Origin: Camellia lanceoleosa
Taxonomy: Eukaryota; Streptophyta; Magnoliopsida; Ericales; Theaceae
Direction: 5' to 3'
Length of the DNA: 64,000 nt
Assembly (NCBI GenBank): GCA_025200525.1
Contig: CM045770.1
Coordinates: 135,808,200 to 135,872,199 of the forward strand
The notes beneath the pieces were generated by a model that worked only from the letters and a program-made list of their open reading frames with translations, was not told the DNA's origin and ran no database searches. This document shows, piece after piece, positions 53,476-64,000 of the stretch (positions are counted from its first letter, which is position 1; every line of letters begins with the position of its first letter). Position numbers and translations under genes: made by a program.

Positions 53476-53852
53476 GGGAGTGTTTGGGAGGAGGTTAAAT
53501 TAGCTAAAAAAAATTAGGTAGTTTTGGAAATTATTTAATTTAGTTAGTTTTTTGACATCTTATGAAAAAACGTGTACAAAAATAGAGAATAATTAATTTT
53601 TTTGTAGAAATTTTTATTTTTTACTTTTTAGCTATTTTTAATAGTTCCCAAATTTAAAAAGGGCAAAAAGCGAAAAAAATCCTACAAAAAAGTCAAAAAT
53701 TCATTCTCATTCTTTTTACTTTTTACACATCTTTTCATAAAGCTAAAAAATCATTGTCAAATACTTCAATATTTTTTTCATATCATATTTTAGCTAAAAA
53801 AATAAAAATAAAATAAAATAATCAATAAAAATGTCACTTCCAAAACGAATCC
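53476..53852. mobile_element. Tourist-like MITE, 377 bp, TTA target
   Basis: The ends are GGGAGTGTTTGGGAGG and, reverse complemented, GGATTCGTTTTGGAAG (10 of 16), flanked by TTA (53473..53475 and 53853..53855). TTTTTAGCTA / TAGCTAAAAAA motifs recur inside. Confidence 0.5.
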
Positions 53853-53949
53853 TTAAAAGTATAAGAAAATTTACTATCATAATTAAAATTTGGATGAAAC
53901 CACCAAAGTGCTTAAGTTTTATTTTACCCAACTCCCTTAAATAGACCTA

Positions 53950-55032
53950 GAGAGAGAGACAGAGAGAGCAATAAGCGCTTCTCTCCCTATGAGATTTGTA
54001 GCTATGGAAGGTAGAATTCTTTTCCATAGGGAAAGCAAGATGACGATCCTTCTTTTTACTCACAAGAGAAACCAAAACGTTAGTGATCACCCCGACTAGT
54101 ATTGGTTGGGAGGACCTCCAATGGTCAAATCAGAATACTATTTAGCCATGAATATTTGTATTTAAAATAGGGTTCTAGGATTACCTCTGATCTGTCATCT
54201 TTGCTTCTCATACTTCGCATTTTATAGTTTTCCTGACTTGAATCTCATCCATTGAATTAATATTTGATCTGAGGGTTCTGCTTGGATCTGGTTCTGGTCG
54301 AGCAAGTGACCAAGTTGCTTTTGCCTTTGATCTCCTTATGAATGACTTAGATTATGTTAGATACTAGTGGTCAACTTACTAAGCGCTATATTCGTTGGAT
54401 CAAGTTGATCGGATGGTTTTACAGTCTAGTAGGCCTGATCTATGTTCCTATATTTGCTGCTTTGATGTTTTCATCTTTGGATAAAGATGAATCCGTTGTT
54501 CCTCTTACATTCTGCAGATCTTCCTTCTAGAAGGAGATCTTTACTCTTCATTGCTCCTCATGCTCTTAGCCACATGCCAGTTTACCGCCAGTTGTCTCTA
54601 ATAGGCTTCTTAGAAAACTTATTTGGGCCATCCTTTTCTTTTGGGTTGCTTTGCCTAATTGCTTCAGGCTTGGACCAATATTTTATCCCTTCACAATTGC
54701 CTATCTTCAGTGGCCGACCTATGTTGGTTGACGAAGAGATTGGTCCGATCAGACGATGAGTTAAACCTTTTTTATTTATGATACACGTCCTTTGATTTTG
54801 ATTTTAATGATGACATTCGTCATATCATCCTTTTATGCCCAGTTTTGCCTCTAACACATTAAATGGGAAGTGTTTCTTACCCTTCGTCACTTTGCTTGCA
54901 CTCCTTCAGAAATCGAGGCGCGCATTTTTCTCTCCATAGTTTGAAGTTTTTGTCTACTCTTTTCTGTAAGTTCATCTTCTCTTTCTCTTGCAATTTGTTT
55001 TTTTATTGTTTTTTTTCTTTTTCTACTTCACC
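53950..55032 (+). other. Retroelement-like non-coding or decayed region
   Basis: This is GC-richer sequence with a leader-like AGAGAGAGAGACAGAGAGAG start near 53950. A 90-codon frame at 54487..54759 (MNPLFLLHSADLPSRRRSLL) has no domain I recognise. It leads directly into the gypsy-associated pseudogene at 55033, so I read the whole block as one decayed element, not a host gene. Confidence 0.35.
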
Positions 55033-55425
55033 ATGAATCGTCTTAGACATTTCTTTGATTTTGAAGAGAATATTCAGGAGTTTAGAACTTTTCGTAACAT
55101 CCCTGATGACGTCGTCGTTCGTTTTCTTATTAATGATGACGATATAATATCAAAGGGTTAGAGGAGTGGACTCCATGGCCCCTAATCAACATTGTTGAGA
55201 AAGGAGTTTGATTCCCTTTACACTCTTTCCTCAATGAGGTATTGCGCTTCTATGGCATACTCCCTTTTCAACTTGCCCCTAATTTCTTTAGGGTAGTCAT
55301 GTGAGTGGTTGCCTTGAACAACATTTTAGGATTAAACCTAGGTCTTCAAGAGATTAGATACTATTACAATTTCATCTCTATTACCAAAGATAGGCCAAAT
55401 TCTATTTCAAGTCCAGATCAATGAA
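55033..55425 (+). pseudogene. Fragment of a gypsy-associated plant transposon protein (Transposase_28-like), broken
   Basis: From ATG 55033 the frame reads MNRLRHFFDFEENIQEF, then FRTFRNIPDDVVVRF, and stops at about 55159. In shifted frames it continues with LINIVEKGV, LHSFLNEVLRFYGILPFQLA, NFFRVVM and LNLGLQEIRYYYNFISITKD. The 'plain on size, FYGI.P.QLAPN.FR' pattern is that of the putative gypsy-type transposon domain (PF04195-like) found beside gypsy elements. Stops and frame changes make it non-functional. Function of the family is unknown to me. Confidence 0.55.
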
Positions 55426-55599
55426 GCGCCAATTAGTTCAAATACTTCCCGATTCTGGCAAGAGTGTCAACGATATAATTGTAATAGTGAAGGGCAACTT
55501 GGAGTTTTCCTTTGATGCTAATATGGTCTGATCTATCCCTAAGGTCAAAAACCAGCCAGGTTAATGCTCTCTTTTTTCTTGCATATGAATTTACTTTTT

Positions 55600-55712
55600 G
55601 TGGGATTTGCTTTGACCAGAAGTACAGGGAGTTGGCTGTCATGATTTCATGTGTAGGGGCCAAAGTGAGATTTGGTGTAAAGTACGGGGGTGTAAAGTGT
55701 AATTTACCCAAC
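55600..55712. repeat. Fragment of the 52243..53013 repeat
   Basis: GACCAGAAGTACAGGGAGTT, TGTCATGATTTCATGTGTAG and AAAGTGTAATTTACCC follow the same order as the right arm of the earlier element. Confidence 0.65.
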
Positions 55713-56224
55713 TAAAAATTGAAGAATGAAATATGAGATTGTTGTTTTAATTTGAAATTTTATTTGGTATCTATTAAAATTTAAGTATTAAATTTAATCA
55801 AATTATTTGATATGTAAAATAAGTTAGAATTTTTACTTCATTTGGTTTGGAGTTTTCAAAAATAGTTTTCTCAATTTTTCATTAGTATTTATTAATTTTC
55901 AATGATTTTTTTAATATTTTAATCGATTTTTATTTTATTTTATTTAGATCCACTTAACTTAGATACACTTTAAAAGTACAAATTTTATGGGAAAAAAATC
56001 TTTCAAAAATCCATTGAAAAATAAATAAATAAAAATTCAGAATATTTTTGTATTTTGTTATATTTTTAGTGAATTTTATTAAAAAACTATACAAATTTTA
56101 TACTTTTTAAACGTGTCTAAATTTTTTTTTTTTGTTATTAAAATATTCAAAAAATCACTAAAAATTACAAATTAAAAACTCATAAACTTGCTTTTGAAAA
56201 ATATGGATTACATTCTTTATATTG

Positions 56225-56540
56225 TGCTGGTTGGCAGGTAGTCATGTGGTGGTGGTGGTAGTGTAGTAGAGCTTGGGTGGTGACAATAGCAACAATGATT
56301 GTGTAGTAGTAAAATAATAGTGGGCCTGGTGGTGATGATGGTAATGGTGGTGGTGGTGATTTTAATGATAGTGAAAATTGTTGCTGTGTGCTGGTGGTAT
56401 TTCAACAATGATGACAATGGTGATAGTGGTTACAATATTGGTAATAATACGGTGCGTACTTGTGGTGATAATGGTGGTAGATATAAAGAGGCGGTGGTAA
56501 TATTGTGATAGTGGAGTTAGGGTATGGTGGTGGTCGAGGA
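56225..56540. repeat. GGT/GAT-rich cryptically simple sequence
   Basis: Irregular runs of GGTGGTGGT, GATGATGG and GTAGTAG make long frames on both strands (poly Thr/Ile or Val/Met). No coding signal; treated as simple repeat. Confidence 0.7.
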
Positions 56541-56975
56541 TAGAGGCATGTTGGAACCAAGAGGGTCACATCCCTCTCCTCAATTTTTGGAAATTGAAAT
56601 TTTACCCCTATTTAAAAAATATTTTTAATTAGTATTTTAAAATTTCAAGTATATATCTCAATTTTTTGTACCTTATCTTTTATTTTTATTATTATTTTTA
56701 TTTTCAAGGATACTCCCACACAATTATTTAGGATTTAACTCTTGAACTGTGTTACAAGAAATAAATTTCTTAGGAATTCCTTAGTCTTGGCATGGATGGC
56801 CCGCCTTGACCCACCAAGAAGGGATTAGTCGAAATGTGCGTAAACTGGCCTAAACACCCCTTACCGTTAAACCAAAAAAATAAAAATAAAATAAAAAAAC
56901 CAACAAGGTTAGTTTATTAGTCAAAATCCTTGCGTTTTCACTATGAGATTAGGTTCAAATATCTCAATCTGTTTG

Positions 56976-59220
56976 TTAGTTGTATTTATTTATGATTTTT
57001 CTTTCTTACTTTCAAAAAATATATATATTTTTATATTAATTAGGACTAAATTCGTTTTACTCTATTGTGGTTTGGGACTAAAGCACTATACCCCCTATCG
57101 TTCAAATATAGCCCCATGTACTTTTGGACTAAAATGCTAAAAACTAACGGAAGGAGTATTACATATACCATTTTTTTGAGTAGATTTTGTTTTCTGAAAA
57201 AATAGAATGAAATTAAGGTTCCGTTTGTTTTTATTGGTATTTTTCCATAATAATATAAGAAAAATATATAAAATAAATTAAATAGAAATGATAAAATATT
57301 TTTTTATTTATTTAAAGAATGAAATACAAAGTAAACTATACAACTAAAATTACAGAAATGAATTAGATTACATTACTAATTAAACAAATTATTAACATGG
57401 ATAACTAAATATTAGTTGTATTTATTTATGATTTTTTTTTCTTACTTTCAAAATATATATATATATATATTTTTTTTATATTAATTAGGACTAAATTCGT
57501 TTTACTCTATTGTGGTTTGGTACTAAAGCACTATACCCCCTATCGTTCAAATATAGCCCCATGTACTTTTGGACTAAAATGCTAAAAACTAACGGAAGGA
57601 GTATTACACATACTATTTTTTTGAGTAGATTTTGTTTTCTGAAAAAATAAAATGAAATTAAGGTTTCGTTTGTTTTTATTGGTATTTTTCCATAATAATA
57701 TAAGAAAAATATATAAAATAAATTAAATAGAAATGCAAAAATATTTTTTCCATGTACTTTTGGACTAAAATGCTAAAACTAATGTAAAGAGTATTACGAT
57801 ACCATTTTTTGAGTAGATTTTGTTTTTGAAAAATAAAATGAAATTAAGGTTCCGTTTGTTTTTATTGGTATTTTTCCATAATAATATGAGAAAAATATAT
57901 AAAATAAATTAAATAGAAATGATAAAATATATATTTTTTTATTTAAAGAATGAAATACAGAATAAACTATACAACAAAAATTACAGAAATGAATTGGGGG
58001 GGTCGGCCTGATGGTCGGCAGCATTATTGTGAGAAGCCATGGATCTAGTCGTGACCATACACTTTGATGGGTAGGAGGAAAAGGTTATTGGGATAAGGTC
58101 TCCGACGACAATGAGCACAATTGGCGCGCGGAGCAAAGTTGTTCCTACAGACGGCGCGAACTGATGATACAGTTTGTCCCAGTGAATGGATCGGACAGAT
58201 CCAAGCTTCTCAATACCCACGTCCAAATGATCAAGCCCACCGGATTATCTGTAAACAAGTCCAATGGAGAACGGGGTAGTCCCCCAGTGAACCCTCCGAC
58301 GAGCAAGTTAGAAGGAGAAATAGGGAGTTTGTGAGAGAGATTGGAGATAGAAAGCTTAACCTTCTTCTTGTCTTCAACATTTGCTTATATCCTTTGGTAA
58401 TCATTTCGTTGTCCCTTCCGACCTGCCCTTCTCGTCGAAAGTCTATGCTGTAGCTTATCTTATTCAGGGTAAGGGGGTCCTGTTCCGACGGGGAGGTGTT
58501 GTCGTAATAAATGCTGTGATGGGCTGCATTAATGGTGATGTGCAGTGGCAATAACTTTGCAGATCTTTGTCTGCTGATGTGGCTCGTCCTTCACCTGCCA
58601 TGTGTCTGAATGTCATTGGCTCTTTATTCCATGTTGGATTCCAGCTGTTCTGGACCTCACCAGCTGGGTTATGTATTGGACTGCAAGTGATGGACTTGGG
58701 TTGTTTATAGTGATTCATGGCCTTTATGGGCTTGTACACGTCACTAATTAAACAAATTATTAACATGAATAACTAAATATTAGTTGTATTTATTTATGAT
58801 TTTTCTTTCTTACTTTCAAAAAATATAAATATTTTTATATTAATTAGGACTAAATTCATTTTACTCTATTGTGGTTTGGGACTAAAGCACTATACCCCCT
58901 ATCGTTCAAATATAGCCCCATGTACTTTTGGACTAAAATGCTAAAAACTAACGGAAGGAGTATTACACATACCATTTTTTTGAGTAGATTTTGTTTTCTG
59001 AAAAAATAGAATGAAATTAAGGTTCCGTTTGTTTTTATTGGTATTTTTCCATAATAATATAAGAAAAATATATAAAATAAATTAAATAGAAATGATAAAA
59101 TATATATTTATTTATTTAAAGAATGAAATACAGAATAAACTGCACAACTAAAATTACAGAAATGAATTAGATTACATTACTAATTAAACAAATTATTAAC
59201 ATGGATAACTAAATATTAGA
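56976..59220. repeat. Three tandem copies of a 436 bp unit, the middle one interrupted
   Basis: The phrase TTAGTTGTATTTATTTATG starts copies at 56976, 57412 and 58780; copies 1 and 3 are each exactly 436 bp to the next TTAG. Other landmarks are GCACTATACCCCCTATCG and GGTTCCGTTTGTTTTTATTG. Copy 2 has an internal duplication of about 190 bp (second CCATGTACTTTTGG at 57750) and is then broken by the gypsy fragment at 57996..58741, with loss of about 10 bp at the junction. No coding potential. Confidence 0.8.
57996..58741 (-). mobile_element. Ty3/gypsy fragment: LTR 3' part, primer-binding site and gag start
   Basis: On the - strand the order is LTR-like sequence (58741 to about 58165), a primer-binding-site-like GCGCCGTCTGTAGGAAC at 58157..58141, a leader, and an ATG at 58058 opening MVTTRSMASHNNAADHQADP, the usual style of a gypsy gag N-terminus. 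It stops abruptly at the GGGGGGG junction at 57996. The GCGCCGTCTGTGGGAA-type site is typical of some plant gypsy lineages. The lack of a target duplication suggests arrival by rearrangement. Confidence 0.55.
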
Positions 59221-60609
59221 ACTCATCTTTGTAAACTAAGTATTGAAAAATTTTAGAACAAATGATAAGAAAAGAAGAAAACCGAAACTTGCATTAGACA
59301 GTTTTCTTAAAACAGATTTATCGTCTCTCGATGGATGTTGGAGGTACGTCGGCGTCTGTTTCCTAAGATACAACAATCGAAACCAACTAATGCAGAAGCA
59401 CCTTCTGAATAGCTTTAGCGAACTTGACAATGGATGCACTCTCTCTAACAAGAACCAAAGAAAGTCCTAACAAAAGAAGATAGAAAAAATTTTCTTTGGT
59501 GTACATAATCATTTCTAACTTTTTTATCTCAAAACACCATTTCTATTTTTCATCAAAAATTTCTCAAAAACTTTTCTTCAAAGTTGGAGGGAAAAGACTA
59601 TTTTTATACTTGTAGGGAAGGGGTCTTAGCCATGAAGGCTACCATAAAACCTAGCATCAATAGCCATCAACGGCCATCAACTCTAGCCATTAGAGCTAAA
59701 GTTACAAAGGTGCAAAACTCTCATGTGCATAATATGATTATCAACTCTATCATCAAAATATGAGAGTTACAAAGGTTGAATAAATAAATAATAATAAATA
59801 TATATAATGCAATTTAAATAATCCAATTAGATGGGTCGCAAAATGGATACGGGTGTTGGGTCACAACCTGATCCAAACCTGCAGCTAAAATATATGCACA
59901 AGACAAGTCCAAATTCAAAGATAACACAATCTAGCACATGCCCAAGACTAAGTCCAACACATGCACATACACAAGCTTAGGCTAGTCCGCATCAAGACTA
60001 AAACTAAGTCCAAGTCCAAGCCGAGGTCAAGCCCAACTTTTATTAATGCCCACTTTATTAGACAATTCTCATTCACAATTCAATAGTTTCGCCCATCATT
60101 TTTATATTGTAATCTTCTCACTTGAGAGAATACAAAACCATTTAGATCCATCTCAATCAAGGTTAGGTCCCACTTTAATTTCAATTAAAGTTACAAAAAT
60201 CATTATTTTCCAACAGCTTGACGAGAATATTTTTCTTGTAAATTGATTTTACACAAAAAATATTTTGTTTTTGTTTTCAGATTTGATTGACAATTGAAAC
60301 AAAAACATTTCATTGGCTAAAATAGAAATTTTGATTCAATAAAATGTCATTTATGACTTTTTGTGAGTTAAAATATTTATTTAAAAGGCTAAATGTGTTG
60401 AAAATGTATAGTAAGAGTCAACTTTATAAAAACTAACTTATGAAAATTTTAAAAGTAAATCATTTTTGGAAAAATGATACAAATATATGTTCCTTAAAAA
60501 TAATTTTTGTTCAACCAAACAGCAAAAAAATGAGTAAAATATTTATAAAAAAACATTTTATGTCAAAACAAAGAGCCTATTACAACAAAAGGACAATTTT
60601 ACCCCCATT
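59221..60609. other. Spacer without recognised gene
   Basis: Two opposing short frames near 59243..59470 overlap each other and show no domain. At 59880-60040 the phrase AAGTCCAA recurs. No transposon ends were identified. Confidence 0.45.
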
Positions 60610-60985
60610 TTCTCCAATCCTAAAATTAGATTAATATGTTAATTAAAATAAAATAAAATAAATTAAAATATAATAAAGAATTGATCTAAAATATAATTAA
60701 ATAAAATATAAAATAAATAATAATCAAGAATTGATCTAAAATGTAATTAAATTAAAATTAGATTAACATGTTACAAATTATAATAAATAATTAAGAATTT
60801 AGAATTGATTGTGATGTAAAATATAATTAAATTAAAATTAGATAGAAAGTTAGTAATTACAATAAATAGTTAAATATTTAGGATTAATTATGATCTAAAG
60901 TATAATTAAATAAAATTAGAATAAAAATTTAAGAATTACAATAAATAATTAAGAATTTATAATTAATTGTGATTTAATTCAATTA
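60610..60985. repeat. AT-rich tandem repeat, about 75-120 bp irregular units
   Basis: Units built from TGATCTAAAATATAATTAAA, TTAAAATTAGAT, TTACAATAAATAATTAAG and AATTTAGAATTGATT recur four to five times with deletions. Confidence 0.65.
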
Positions 60986-62689
60986 ATACTAGGTATTATA
61001 AATTATGTATATGAGGGATGAGGGAGAAAGAACATAACAAAAAATATAAGGTTTGAAGATATTATAATCATTTCACATCTATAGTTAACAGTGTTAATAG
61101 TTGCATTTTAATCTAAAATCACATGGGGGACATATGACTATTTTTAAAAGATAGAGGGATAAAGTGCTATCAAGCCATACCATATGGAGGTAAAATGAAT
61201 TTTGCCCTATTAATTATATAGTGTATTGATTTTCATTATGATTATAATTCATTATTTTTATTGTAACGTAATTCATTAATTAAAAAATACAAATTCCTGC
61301 AATTTGTCTCTCTAAATGTTTAATTTTACCAAAATATTTTCTTAAATTTTATATTATTTCACTCTTTTTTCTCGTGTCTTTCTCTTCCACTCTCTATTTC
61401 TTTTTCTTTTTTTGTGTTTGTATTTTGGTGTAATTTTGTCATTCTCATTTTTAATAACGGTATGCTATCACATTTTAAATTACAATGATAATCATGTTCA
61501 AAAAACTAAAGTAAAAAATCATATTAATAATAAATAAACAATAAATGATTAACAAAACAAAGCAAAAAAATTAACTAACTTGGCATTACTCTAAACATTT
61601 AACTTTGAAATTACCTTTATCTTTAATTGTTTTACTACCACAATTGAAATTATTTGCAATGTGATAGATGGGTTACACATTAATTCAATGTTGCCCCACT
61701 AAGTCGAAATCTTGGCCCTACCATCGGTGGTGATAGCGTGAGAAAGGTGATGGTATTGATAGAGTGATGGGGATGTTATCATTGTAATAATTAAAAATTT
61801 AGCATTTAATATTTAAAATTAAATAAGAAGTTTATAACTTAAAATTTTGACTATTCCTTAAGAGATATTTAAAATTTAACTGATAAAAATTGTAATACGC
61901 ATTTAGTTGTGAGGGTTGAATCGGATTATTAAATTAAAATAAATAAATATATATTTTTTTCTAATCATCCAACAAAATGAGCCGAGCACGGCTCATTGAT
62001 ATTTATTTGATTTGTGGACTAGATTGAAGTTGAATAACCATGAGATTGTTGAACTGGATTTCCTTTGAATTAAATTTGTCAGAGCATCCCCTCTGCTCAA
62101 TTGGCCCAATTAACACTAAACTCTCTGTTTGAATCTGGACGTGGGAAAAAAAAAAATGGGACACTTACCAATAAGTTAGATACACAAAGTTTAAAATTTA
62201 TCTAATTTCAAAACAAAATACTTGCACCAATTAGTCATACATATTTTTAATTATTACCAAAAACTCTTTTCTTTTTTGTAATTATTTTTTTATAACTTTA
62301 AAAATGCTGCTACATCCAATAACTTTCGTCAGACTCACTGAAGACTCGTTGGAATATTCAACATCATTGGAAAGTCACCAGAGCTTCACCGAAAGTTCGG
62401 GAGTGTTCTGAACGTCACTAGAAAATGTCAAGAACATCATCGGAGAGTCACTGGAATATTCAAAATATTTCTTAAAAAAAAAAATTAAATAGAGAAATTA
62501 TAATTAAAAAACATAACAACAACAAACAACAATGGGAAAAAGTATATATTATTTTTCAATTTTTGTAGAGTTTAAGCAAATAATCTGTAATATTGATCAA
62601 ACTGAAAAGTAAGCTTTGAAACTGTAAAATGTTACATGTACGACCATGAAATAATCTTCTCGTATAATCCTATTAATCAAGTTTGTACT
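60986..62689. other. AT-rich spacer, no gene seen
   Basis: Low-complexity sequence; around 62330-62460 several short phrases (GGAAAGTCACCAGAG, GGAGAGTCACTGGAATATTC) form a loose repeat. No coding evidence. Confidence 0.5.
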
Positions 62690-63480
62690 CCTCCAAACGT
62701 CGTCACTTTGTTCCTTGAAAACACAAATGTGAGCTAGCTGGCGGGTGTATGCCGGATACCTCTCCGATGCCTAAGTCAACAAATAGACAATAGACAAAAG
62801 CTCTGTGTATTTGAGAGTCAAAATTGTGATACCTGTACATAGGTTCTGTCATAAGCTTTTACAAATTCTGTTTGGCCCAATCCTACTCTAGTAGGATTCT
62901 AACTCTCCTTATAAGAATCCTTCTAGGAATCGCACACCCTACTCACTACCAACCAAGTGAAATGGTTCGCACAATCCCAGTAGGACTCTAACTCACTTTA
63001 GCAGAATCCTCCTAGGAGTCTCATGCCCAAGGATAATGCTTATTCTTAAATCATCCTCATCACTGCAAGCCAAGTAATAAGGTTTTACCAGTATGTAATG
63101 ACAAAGACAACCAAGCTAACACCTCGACACGCCAAATTTTTGCTTTCATAGGCAAAGGCCTAGCTCGGTTATCGCCCATTTACCTCAGTTTGGAATATAC
63201 CTAGACCGAGCTACTTGCAGCTATCTCTGACCGAGCTAAGAAGGATAAGCTTCAAGCTGTGAAGCCCATTCACCTCGGCCCATAAATCAGTCCCTTACTA
63301 CATCATGTTTGAGCTCGGCCCTAATTCACATAAAAACTCCTCTCAATTGGCCCTTAATGCCATCTGCAACGCAAGATTTGGGATTATTCTTCTCCAGCTG
63401 AGCTAAAAATGTTCAAGCCAACCGATCTCACCTTCTACCGGGCTACCGATTAGTCCGTTTCATAAAGGTCTTTTTAATTG
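62690..63480. mobile_element. LTR-like or dispersed repeat block at the right edge
   Basis: GC-richer sequence with two approximate copies of a unit of about 110 bp (CCTACTCTAGTAGGATTCTAAC and CCCAGTAGGACTCTAACTC, each followed by AGAATCCT-CTAGGA) at 62877..63040, and five GACCGAGCT/AGCTCGG motifs at 63160..63430. This resembles LTR sequence; no borders or target site are visible inside the window. Confidence 0.35.
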
Positions 63481-63515
63481 CTCTGCACGCCTGAATCGTT
63501 TTCTATTCTCTTGGA

Positions 63516-63767
63516 CACGTGGCTGGCTCCCATTGGTCAAGTATAGCTGTCACAACCGTCTTAGTACTCCGAAAATTTTGAACAGTCCCGCCCATTTCGT
63601 GTGTTTTATACAAAAACCCTACTTTTTGAACCAAACGCTGCACTGTTCATCTTCTCTCACTAGCCCTCTAAGTTTCCATTTTCACAACCATAGCACCTGC
63701 AAAGATTGTGTTCCTGCTGGCACCCTTACAGACTTGACCTTCATCCCTTCACTTCGAAGTTGTAAGT
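63516..63767 (+). promoter_or_regulatory. Promoter-like cluster and possible first exon running off the right edge
   Basis: In order: a palindromic G-box CACGTG (63516..63521), an inverted CCAAT (ATTGG, about 63533), a TATA-like TTTTATACAAA (63604..63614), a CT-rich leader, and a splice donor GTAAGT at 63762..63767. The spacing is right for a plant promoter and a 5' exon of about 120 nt. The frame from 63533 starts with an alternative codon and has no domain. It may equally be the promoter of an LTR, given the repeat block just upstream. Confidence 0.3.
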
Positions 63768-64000
63768 AACTCAATCCTTTCTTTTTCTTTTTTTACTCTG
63801 TGAATATGTATAGTATAGAGAAATACATACACATGTTTTCTGAAACACACTCCTATAGTTTTCACACAAATGGGTAAGAACTTTCTAATCCCCAAAAACC
63901 ACATGATAAGCCCTTAATCACACTCTAACTGGATTCACAAACAATCTGTAATGTGATGCTTTTGATCCAAAATAACACCACGACCGAGTTAGGAACTTGT

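Noticed and set aside
54487..54759. 90-codon frame as a host gene
   Set aside because: No recognisable domain, no splice context, and it sits in a decayed retroelement block.
56217..56508. Val/Met-rich and Thr/Ile-rich opposing frames
   Set aside because: Product of GGTGGT/GATGAT simple sequence.

Overview
The window is nuclear DNA from a flowering plant. Its features are spliced genes with GT-AG introns, very AT-rich spacers, and dense plant-type MITEs, LTRs and LINE remnants. The proteins resemble Arabidopsis orthologues closely enough to suggest a eudicot; I cannot name the species. All homology calls rest on recalled family sequences and reading by eye, with no database search.

Only two host genes are convincing, and they converge tail to tail. 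On the + strand, 88..8050 holds the last nine exons of INO80, the Swi2/Snf2 ATPase of the INO80 chromatin remodeller; its 5' half lies off the left edge. On the - strand, 46396..28518 is a complete seven-exon S-formylglutathione hydrolase (SFGH, 284 aa). This cytosolic enzyme turns S-formylglutathione into formate and glutathione in formaldehyde detoxification. Its 0.85 kb of coding sequence is spread over 17.9 kb because its introns are full of transposons, yet every exon is open and every splice site looks sound.

The roughly 20 kb between the two 3' ends (8.05-28.5 kb) is repeats: a Mutator-like element (8598-9650), four short Mutator-type MITEs, a 55-60 bp minisatellite (11.5-12.0 kb), several LTR-like blocks (12.7-13.9, 17.2-21.7 and 22.1-25.7 kb) and AT-rich filler. 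Upstream of SFGH (46.5-64 kb) there is no convincing gene. That part holds a solo LTR with target duplication (48458-50023), PIF/Harbinger-type MITEs, a decayed gypsy-associated ORF (about 55.0-55.4 kb), a triplicated 436 bp unit broken by a gypsy LTR/PBS/gag fragment (57.0-59.2 kb), AT-rich tandem repeats (60.6-61.0 kb), and an LTR-like or promoter-like block at the right edge.

The most interesting structure is in SFGH intron 3. It is a 4.3 kb PIF/Harbinger element (35851-40167, TAA target duplication) built as a long inverted repeat. Two copies of a HARBI1/DDE_Tnp_4-type transposase gene face each other tail to tail as about 1.7 kb arms around a loop of about 0.46 kb, and a hAT MITE is nested in one arm. 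Transcription of SFGH must pass through it, so it could form a long double-stranded RNA against its own transposon family, in the manner of maize Mu killer. A second notable pattern is a family of four elements with GAAGCA-containing termini and 8 bp target duplications, all four lying in introns of these two genes.
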